This document shows positions 1 to 10,500 of a DNA stretch of 64,000 nt, piece after piece; positions within the stretch are counted from its first letter, which is position 1, and each line of letters starts with the position of its first letter. The position numbers and the translations under genes were made by a program. Origin of the DNA: Acestrorhynchus altus (lineage: Eukaryota > Chordata > Actinopteri > Characiformes > Acestrorhynchidae); the NCBI GenBank assembly GCA_034509495.1, contig CM067521.1, forward strand, positions 14,730,991-14,794,990, read 5' to 3'. The notes under the pieces were generated by a model. It saw only the letters and a list, made by a program, of their open reading frames with translations. It was not told the origin of the DNA and made no database searches.

Positions 1-1415
1 ATGATGAACAAATGCATTCTTTAGCACAACTTCAGTATCATTTGCATCACATAAATCAGTTCCATAAAACTTTCACAGTGACTTTGGAAAAGAGAGATAA
101 ATATAACCTTCAGCTCGACATTGTTTCAAAATTAATACCGGAGTTGCAGATGCCTCGGATGGAAACGAAGCAGCTAATGGATTTGGGGAGCATGCACATT
201 TCATGGAGTACACTTCCAGAAATGGCACGAACACCCAGGAGCCTGGAAGCTCCTCTGCAGAAAGGCTGAGCCTCTGACAATACCTCAAGGGTGTTGCATG
301 AAGTGGACATTTTCCATTTCCATATAACTCAACTGTTCTCTGGTCCAGCAGCCAACGCTGTCACATCTAGCAGGAGATATCTAAATTAAAAAGCAGTATA
401 ATGAAGACTCTCGGGCTCAGAAAACTGGATAACACAGGGTGGGTGAAACACAATAGACCATACAGAGTCAGGAACAGACCACTTATTGTCCACGCTGAAA
501 GCTAATTAAACATTGGTGTCTGAGCCTCTCCCGGCCAAACAGCAGTCCTTTATCACCCTGCCTTTCTTTCCCTTTCTCACTCTCCTCTCACCTCTGTATT
601 CTGACCAGCCTTTAACATCCCTCTCACGTCCATTATGCTGCAATGAAGCAACTGTGATTTGACTAATAGAAGGCAAAAATCTGGGCTGCTGGTGTTCATG
701 GCCCAAGATCCCACAGTTTGACAATTCCTTACCATTTTTTCTTCTTGCTACTTAGTACTATTACTAACACTAAGACCCTTTCAGTACTTCCTACAGCACT
801 GTAGTAGCTGAGATGACAGGTCAAAGAGTTCGTAAGTAAAAGACAGTCTATCAGGGCATTTACACTAGCAGGCGACAAGTCGCTTATGTAGCCCCAAATT
901 TGTCTCTTATGGGTGCAGAGGCTACTTGCATTGTCGCCGGGGTAGTTTTAAGTCTTTCCAACCAATGACAAATTACACATCCACAAACCAATTCAAGTCT
1001 CGTGTCAGACCAGAGTCCCTGTCTCTGCATAGTAGACCATCGTTTTGTAAGATATGTCAGACAGGCCACATGGCAGTAATAAATGACGTGAAATTTGTTT
1101 ATACGAATACGTTCTTATCCAACTCACAGTTGAAAAGCATCGCTGCAGTTCACCTTTTAGAGCGGAGACCTTTTCAGCAGCTCTATGACATTGATTTTTG
1201 CAGACGTCTCAGCACATCTTTCAGGGTGGTCTCAGATGTGACGGACCCACGGAGAGCAATCAAAAAGGATTTACTAAGAGAGACAGTGAGCTACACTGAG
1301 TTAATATATAACCAGGGGTAATCATGGTACTGTCAAGAGGCTCTGTCGATCAACCATAATGATTCCCCAACCCTTCCTTAACTTACGCCTGAGTAAGGAG
1401 AAGCTTTGGTCTTAC
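1..1415 (-). other. slc6a11: slc6a11 intron 6, partial
   Basis: Non-coding sequence downstream of exon 6 in the gene's direction. No SLC6 exon was recognised in any frame. Around 870-940 there is a short segment with GGCGACAAGTCGC and GTCGCCGG that hints at an old inverted-repeat element, but I cannot name it. Confidence 0.6.
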
Positions 1416-1550
1416 CTGTGGGTCTGAGAGACGAGAGATATCAGGGTAAAGGTAGAACTTAATTCCATCAGCTGCACCAGGCAGTGTGATCCCACGAATG
1501 AGCAGGATCACCAGCATGAAGTAAGGGAAGGTAGCAGTGACATACACCAC
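1416..1550 (-). CDS. slc6a11: slc6a11 coding exon 6 (TM5, EL3)
   Basis: A 135-nt, phase 0-0 exon, acceptor TCTGTAG, donor GTAAGACC. It encodes VVYVTATFPYFMLVILLIRG (TM5) and the extracellular segment ITLPGAADGIKFYLYPDI, ending SRLSDPQ. This is the last slc6a11 exon in the window. The next expected exon (VW.DAGTQIFFSYAI region) is not present in 1-1415. Confidence 0.93.
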
Positions 1551-4500
1551 CTACAGAATAAGAGTCACATAAGGATTATCAGTGTGTGGAGTTGGTAAAC
1601 GTTACAAATACGGCGTATATGGACAAAGGTATTTGAAACACATTTGCTCATTCATTGATTCTTTCAAAACAAAAGGTCTTAAAACAAGTGTGTTGGAGTA
1701 GCTCTCTCTACCAATAGATTCACGTTGATTTTCTCCACAGAGTGCTGTTCTACTGTCATTACTTGTCTACGGGGATTAGACAACACCACTGCGTTTTGGG
1801 TCAAACTGACCGATTCCAGGGTTCAGATCATCAGAAACTCCACTGTGAGTGTTATCGTGTGAACGGGGAAATCTGGAATTTAAGAAAGCGCTACTGTAAC
1901 ACTGCACGGTTAAATATCTCCACGTATCTCCTGAATAGTGAACTACAAAAGTCACGAAACTACAGCCTCTGCATGCAGATAGATCTAGTTTTCAGTTAAT
2001 AGTACACTACATAGTGGATAGTGTGTAGTTGAACATCAAACCTGTTTTCTTTATTCTAGTGGTGTTTTAATGACTCTCTTTATGAGGCACTGTCAGCCAA
2101 TTCATGGCTAGAAAGCTCATGCAAGCATTATTTTTTTTTTTCAAAAATGGAGAAAAGGAAATACTCGTGTGCATGTGGATAAGGCCATAGTCTCTATATG
2201 ATCTAATCTGAAAAAAATAAATCACATTTTGAATTCACTGATTTTGTAATGTCACAGAACTATAATTTTGTATTAATTAAAATTTTGATTTATCATTTAT
2301 ATATATATATATATATATAATTTTAATTGTGATTTTTTTTTGGGCAAATTTACAAGGCAGAAGTATTTTATTTGTGTAATTGTAATTTGTATTTTTTTTC
2401 CCCTGCACTCACTTCTCCTTTACAACAAGGGTTATCTACGGAAACATTAATTGAAAGCCTCTTCATTAAACCCAATCCGTGGTTCTTTACGGCAGCTTTG
2501 TGTTTAATAGTGTAGAAATGCAATGTCATTTCCTCTGAAACAGTTCACTTAAGTTTGAACAGCTTACAATCTCAAGAAAGAGAAAAAAAAAAGAGAGGTT
2601 TCTTTCACTAGTTTCCCAAATTTCATTGAATGATGACACAGTGAATGAGGGGAGATGAGTGGTGGGAGCCATGCTCTTGAGGCGATGAGAAGGGGTTAAG
2701 GAATGCTCTGAGACTATGCCAAGCAGGCAGGTTCTGTTCTGAAAAGCCTAATTGAGAGCAGACTGAAAGACTAATTCTCAGGGGAAAGGAAGAGGTTGAG
2801 CTTTGAGCCAGAGGTTTAGATGGAAAAGCACTCAGCACCATGTCTTTCGCACAAGAAAGGACAAAAATAGAATACCCAAGCGACTACCAGGTTGTGACTT
2901 GTCAACACGATGTTCATAGTCTGAATCATTACTGAGAATTCCCAAACTTCGGTGTCCTGAGATACAAGAGATATGATTTTTCAGAGAAAAGTCGGATTGT
3001 GGAAGTCTATTGCAGCAGCCTAGAGTTTGTGAAATATCCATCGGAGCTGCTGAGACTGAGGTGGCCTTGCTTTGGTAGAGAACACTTCTGCAGGAAGCTT
3101 TGCAAGGTTTTCAGAAATGAGTTCAACATATTGAAGCTCTTTCAGTTCTATGAACAAAACCACCCTTGGGGGGCAGCACTAGGTTCTTGTTCTTCTGGCA
3201 CTTAGTCAAGACCATACGAGGACAAGACAGGGTTCGGACACAAAAGCCTTCTGCCCTGTTTCCCTCTAGAAGGAGCCCAACTGGGATGTGTTGACAGTGT
3301 GGGAAAATGTGTGGCAAAGCAACTTATAATTACAGACACCCTTGATTTGACCTGGGTCATATACTGTACTTTTAGCTACATTTACACCATAAACAACAAA
3401 TGTGTGAATGAACAAGCAGGAGTGGGGAACACAAGGAGATTTATTGTTGCTGTGGTAAATCAGATTACATGACAGTACACTGCTGACAATTAGATCTTGG
3501 CAAGAGAAATCATCTTATAAACCAACGGTGGAGAACTGAAGAATGGAGTCCAGCAGATTATTCCCTGCTCCAAGACTGAAGTTAATAAATAACAGGCTTT
3601 CCTGGGCAGCAAAAACACAAAACGATACAGGGATCCAGCTTCTAGGGCTGAAGTTTCCCACTTTGTTATATACACTCGTTGTGAAAAGCTGCACCCAGAA
3701 GATATCAACCGACTGCAATGCACAACAGAATGGCAGTGGATCATCTTCAGTCCTGCTTTTGTCTTGGTGGATGTCCAAGAAATCTGGGTGGAGGCACCTT
3801 GGTCAGCACCAAGATCAATGGTTTGTTGTCACATGTCACGCATCCAGAAGGTCTGGTGTCGTGGTGTAAAGTTAAGATTTTGAATGATGCCAGATCACCT
3901 TTGGTGATCACCATTTGGGCAACCAGTGGTCCTACATTTTCGGAACACTGTTCCAACAGCACAGTGCTTGTCTGCATATCTTTGCCATCTCACGAGCTTG
4001 CTTTGAAGACACATATGATGCCATGCCACATGTGTCTTATGTATGTGTAGCTCAATACACCTTCCCCATAACAATCACAATTTTTAATCGTTTATTGTTC
4101 CTGCTGACCGTTATATATCCATACTGACTATATTCTGAAAGTGTATCGTTGGAGTCACCAGTTATTCATTATTTTAATTGTGTTAAAATACTGGCCGACA
4201 CTGGTCCCACTGAACATTTGGCAACACTGATACCATTTACCTGACTAGCATAGATTTTATTGGGATTGAAAATTAACATTGAAAAGATGACCAGCAGGGT
4301 CAGCGCAGGCCTGCCACCAGCTGTTAAAGTTTAATACTTGGACTAATAAGTAACATGACTGATGTGAAATTTGAAGTTCGTTTAACAATAAATAGCTGCT
4401 TTTCAACAGAACGGTTCTCTGGTGTTTCAGGACAGCTAGGTTTATACATGATATATTGCCGTGAGGTGGTTCGGCCCCTGCAGACTGGCCCCACGTCCTG

Positions 4501-7500
4501 TGTCCGTGCATGGTCGTACATTTGGTTTCTGTAACTTGGTGTGTGGCTTCATTCAAAATGGGTGATTTGGAAGGAGATCTTGCTACGGAACAGTTCCAGG
4601 GGTATTTTTGTCACCTGTAGCTTCAGAGAAAACTAACAAAGACTGCAACAGAAGCGTCAAGCTTAAAAGCTTGTGATATTTCGGTTACATTTTTGACATC
4701 GCATTAAATAAATGGACATGACCGTCACCATTTTGCCCATTGTGACTATTTGTACGTATTTGAGCCAGTCATACTGTTCTGTTCCCTCATCTGCTCTCTG
4801 CCTGAGGCAAACTTGAGACAGTGACATCTGGTGTGTAGAAAACAAGTACAGTGGGTTCCTCCATGCACACAAAGTTCACTAACACATACAACCCTCACAA
4901 GCTCACAGTTTGGGTAAATGAGCACAAGAGACACAATCACACATTTCCACTACTGTCTTTTAACCAAAGTGGCCAATCATATTGTATTAATTGCCTTTTA
5001 ATAATAATAAAGGATTATCAGCAATAAATACCCAGTTATGATGCAGAGCTTATGTAGAGATAGGCAGCTTAAACAATATATATATTTCTATTTTTATTTA
5101 TATTTATTTAATTTATTCAGGATATTTAAGCATTTCATATATTGTAATGTTACAATATTCTTAATTATCAGACGCTTAATGCTCATTAAAAGAATATGTT
5201 ATGCTGTTGAATTATCATTATATCAGTTGCAAAAATGGTCTGAAATGACAATATTAATGTTTATCGCAATCATTTCTAGGACAATTCGTTGTCCCCAAAA
5301 ACAGGCCCAGAGATGTCCTTTGCTGTATCGTCCACCCCATTAACAAGTCTGTAACAAGTCTGCCATCCAACCATCTGCATAATTAAAGGTGAACTAAGCT
5401 CTGTTGTGATCAGTTTTGGCTTCCTCCTCCATCCACTTTATTCTGAGGCCCATTTAAATGAAGTGAGTTAACGTCCTTCTCTCACCTCAGACTTACTGGA
5501 ATAAAGACCTCGCTTGTCAGTACTTGTCAGCACGTGTCTAAGAAAGCTCGTCCACCTCCTAATTCATATCCTTTCTTCTCCATTAGTCCAGTAATATGAT
5601 TACATACACAAAACCACGGCCAGCGCAAATCCTGAGTAAAATCCAGATTTGTTTTTTTTTTTTTTTCTTTAACAAAGTGAATAGCACAACGCTGAGACCC
5701 TCTGCAAGCCGATCAAACACCCTGACTTTCTCCAAACTCTCCCCCGGGTGAACATTTAAGCCCCCAAATTCACAGGTCAAACCCCGTTGCCATAAATCTG
5801 CTGCCGTCTTATGTGAGAATCACCCGCACTCACAAACAGCCACAAAAGGCCTGTGGCGAACAGCTTAGCAATGCCCCTGAATGCTCCAATCTGCATAGTG
5901 GTCAAACAGGAGGAAGAAAGCGTTTCTGCTGGCCGCCATAATTCCTCACAGAAGGGAAGAGGCGAGCGGAGGGACTCTGCATGCTCCTCATGAACGCTCT
6001 ACTTTCCCCCAGTGAATACAGAAATCAATCTTGGACTGGCTGCTAAAGCCTCACCATGAAGAAGCATTCTTCCCTGTTACTTCACGGCCAAACAAAAGCC
6101 ACTTCAGGAGATACAGGCCTCGCTGCCGAGCTCTTTTCTCCCGGACCTGTACAATGTGAACCCATTTATTTTTCCCCACACATCCCTCTTCCTTTCTCCC
6201 CGCTTTCTTTCTGCCTCATTGAGTCTGTTAGACATTCTTAAAGGCTGCTAAAAGAATAGCATCCAGAGGAAGGCTTGTGACTGGGTTTCAACGATTGGCA
6301 GAGGCATGAAAGCCCTCATAATGCAGCGGACTGGGAGTACAAGGTGGAGGTAGAGCAAGGCCAAGCCTGTGTTTTTGTTCCGAGCGCAGGAATAATGTGT
6401 TCACAACTTTTTTTCTCCCTTCCACAATGCAGCTTTTCCGCTGTAGGAGCTAGCTGGAGTTTGTACCTTTGTTTGAATTTGGTTATTGTTTATTCATGTA
6501 TGTTTTCTTTAAACTATACTGGAACGCAGCCAAATTAAAGAACTGGAATACAGTTGTTTTACAGCCGTGACAGACAGTCCGTTCTTTTTGATAACCAACA
6601 CCTTCAAATATTACACAAAAATCACCAGATACAAATTTCTAGATGTTGTAACTTGTTTTAGATCATTTTTTTATGCACTGGCAGATCATTTTCTTTATTG
6701 TAATGAAACTTGAAATAAACGGAATTTCTTTTTTTTTTTTTATATGATGATGTCATATAAGCTTTATATATCTGTACATAAGCTGTGTATCGAAACTTAT
6801 TGCTGATAATTCTTTATCTTTATTAAAAAGCAATTAATACAATATCATTTGTATGGCCACTTTGGTGAAAAGACAGTAGTGGAAATGTGTGATTGTGTTT
6901 CTTGTGCTCATTTAGCCAAACTGAGAGCTCCGATAACAGATAATAGTCATAAAATCACCTAAATGCCCCAAATTGGTTGTAAAGTAATTGGAATCTGCCC
7001 ATAAAAATGCCTTTTTAAAAGCTGATATATGTTCTCTTCTAATATTCTTAACATTTTTAATTATTTCAGAATAAAATATAAGATCATTTCACGTGCCCAT
7101 ATTCTCTCAGTGTAAATATTAAATGGCATTTGTAGATCAGCCAAATGTTCGGCAACAAACCTGAATGTACATTGATCTTCTACTGCAGTCACTCCGTAGT
7201 CAATCAACTGAAATGCAAGTCTCAGAGAACCATACACCAATGCTTTACCTTGCCAGTTGACTTGGGGCCTTTCCATATGCAGAAATAACAGATGATCCAA
7301 GCCACCAGCAAGCACAGCGCAAGCTCCCAGCGCAGCTTCCCAACCTGTTCAATTCCACCAGATATACTGAGGACGCGGCGTCTGAGGAGGGAATTGTAGG
7401 AAAATTTACAAGCAGTAGCACATTTTGCTAAAAAGATTAGTTCATAGTTTATATTTATAATTCTTTATCAATTGGAAAAAGTGGTTTATTCTTTGTACAG

Positions 7501-10500
7501 CCTCAAATAAGTCTTCAGTAAAAACCCGAGGTTAGTAGTTATTAGGAAGAACATCAGCTCAGAATGGACCAATACTCAAGAGTTCAAGTCTAAAAAAAGG
7601 TTGTTCTAAAATGTGCCAAATAAAAGGAAACGAATGGATGAAGGTACCACACCACTGTATTCATTACATACAGTGTGATTCAAATTCATAATGCTTTACA
7701 AACTTATGAGCCCAGTTCCAGTCTCATTTCCGGACATACATGGAAATCCATACTTCCCATATTTTGTCATGTTTAATCAACTCCATAAATCAAAGAGTGT
7801 GGATTCCCCTGACAATTAGCCCCCACTGATGTGTGAAATCTCTGCTTAAAACCTGTCGCCCATCCAATTTCGATGGAGAGCATGCTAAATGGACACAAGC
7901 CATGATCCTGTCTTAGCCCCTCCATCCTGCTGCCATTCATCATCTTCGATGTGTTCTTGGGTGTGATCCAAGGCCCAGGCCATGCCCCCTTCAGAACCGG
8001 CCGACTCCATTCAGCCCAGAGACTGACAGCTCCTATCCTAGTACAGAGCCAGTCTGGGCTTTCCACCATGTACGAACGTTCAGATTGCTAAGGCCCGGCT
8101 GTTTCCTCTCTGCTCGGTCTTGGCAACCAAACGGGAATTTTGTGCAAGCTGATTGGGGCCAAATTTGTGTCCATACCATTTCTAGCTGTGCAAGTGGCCT
8201 TTTGATGCTTGTCGACGACAGCAATGCAAAAAGAATGACAAATTATCAGTGAAAAAGGTTATGTAGAACTGTGGAATAGTAAGCAGTGGCCAATTGCTCA
8301 ACTGAGGCAAGCTGTGCCAAAGCTGTCTGGCAGGCTGGCGTGTCACTGTGTTTTGTGACTTCCTTCGCTTTTCTCTTGAAGACACCAGATATATTGGAAG
8401 TGGAAGTGGCTGGAAGTCTTGAAATTGGCTTCTCTAGGAAACTGCCACAAACTGTTGTTGTGAAGTTCTACCAACACCCTTGAGCATCATTGCAGAGCCA
8501 GCATTAGCTGAAGAACAAGCTTGGTATCTTTGGGAAACAATGTTTTTTGCAAATGCTCCTTCCACCCTGACAGAACTTTGTAAACCAGTCTCTCTGAATC
8601 TCGAATAAACTGCAGAGGAAGGTCAGAATCAAATGAAGATAGACTCATAAGTCATACTCACTCCCAAAACTCCATGACTGGTGAGGTGGCATAAGGGTTA
8701 GTGAGGTTTGCAATGCTGGCATTGTTGAAATCCACACAGTTTTCTGAAAGGAAATACATCAGATTATGTTGGTATTAGCTGGTGCTTTTCATATCCTACT
8801 GCAAAGCAAATATCCAGTGCAATGTTTAAATAAAACAGAATTAACAATAAAAATTGTATGTAACTGGTGTTTTATGAAAACAAGGCTATTAAAATGACTT
8901 TATCCTGTTATTGTTGGAGTAACTGTCTCTACTTTCCAGTGAATTCTTTCTACTAGATTCTGGAGCATTACTGTAAGGATTTTATTGCATTCAGCAACAG
9001 CATTGTTTGTGAGATCAGGATGTTGGACGATCACCACCCTCCACCTGTTCCTCAACTCTGTTCCCCAAAAGTGCTCGATGGAACACACTCATCGAGCTCC
9101 GCAGCTCAACGCTTTATACCTCCCTAAACCACACATGGCATAAAGCATGGTGACATCAGGTTCATGTTTATCTGCTCCAGAGATTGGCACCATACGTTTC
9201 TACAGGAACTAGACAAGCTGTGTGTGAGAGCATGTGCACATCTGTGTCAGCAGCGGGTGCGACCTTAAGAAGCCGAATGCATTTATTAGAAGGGGTGTCC
9301 ACAAACATTTGGACAGTAGATACTGGACAGAGTACGAAGCTCATTATTTTTAATACCTTTTGAAAGCATCACACTGTACCACTGTGCTGGCTTTTCGTAA
9401 GTTGACAAATAGACATGTTCCAAAATGACCTGAAATAAAATGTGGTTACATAAATGTACACTAAAGGGTTCTGTATATCTCAAGGAGCTATTTACTCAAA
9501 GGGTTCTTTGCCTGGCTTGGTTCTTCTTGATGATGTACAACCTCTTCTCGCAGGTTAAGTGGTTCTTTATAGTACCGAGATGGGTTCCACTAGTGCTATA
9601 AGGTGCTAAACAGTGTTCTGCACACTCCCATGTCTTTTACAAAAATGGTTCTTCTATGACATCACTCAAAGAACTCTTTCTAGCACCTTGTGCTTTAGGT
9701 CAAGGGTGTAGGCCAAGGGCCAGAGTTTTAACTCACCGACCACACCTGGCAACTAACAGTTGAACTGACTCCCCCAAACCTAGTTGTCTGACCCACCATT
9801 TCACAATCCACCCCTTGGTAAGAAACCTCCACTATGAAGATAGAGGTGAACCTACCTGTGTTCCAATAATGGCCACAGGCAGCCCAGGGTAGTTCCGTTG
9901 TGAAGCAGTTTAACAGGTAGAAGATCGCCCACGCCAATATCACCACATAATACACGTTCAGGTGAGCTTCGATGACTTGAGTCGCGTAGCCGATACCTTA
10001 AAGAGAGCATAACAGTTGAGGAGATCCACTGAGAGCTTCTAATCCTCTGCAGTGCCCATGTGGTGAGCTATAACCCAATCACCAATGTAACAGACATCTG
10101 CACTAGATGAACAAAAGCACTAGGACACCTACATATTTGAACTTCAGGAGCTTTTCCTGAATGATATCTCATTCTAATTCCATAATATGGATTTAATATG
10201 AAGTTGACCCCCTATGCAGCTCTAATCAGCAGAACATTGGTTCTGTACCGTGCTCCTCAGCACTTGGCGCTCTGTAACTTGACATGGTCTGACACTTTCC
10301 TAAACGCTTTTGCTTTTTATTGGTACCACTCAAAGTTGAGCATCAAATATCTAGATGGGAAGACATGAAAATATACCCCTGAATTCAATTCATGTCCCAA
10401 TACTTTTGTCCATATATGTACAGAGTCTAGGTGACACTGGTTTCCATTACTTTTATCAACGTGCTCCAAAGAAGCAAACTTCAGACCAGTGTGACTGGCC

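Larger units (their letters stand above)
1551..7248 (-). other. slc6a11: slc6a11 intron 5
   Basis: A 5.7-kb intron. It holds a TA microsatellite near 2299-2320, a Tc1-like fragment at 3720-4060, an inverted-repeat pair at 4894-5027 and 6797-6930, and an unremarkable GC-richer stretch at 5400-6470. No additional exon with family similarity was seen. Confidence 0.7.

Noticed and set aside
926..1321. 131-codon plus-strand open frame in slc6a11 intron 6
   Set aside because: No recognisable domain, no splice-linked neighbour, opposite strand to the gene and of ordinary random length.
8286..8483. 65-codon plus-strand frame in slc6a11 intron 4 with hydrophobic stretch
   Set aside because: No similarity to SLC6 or other families, opposite strand to the gene, and no splice partners.
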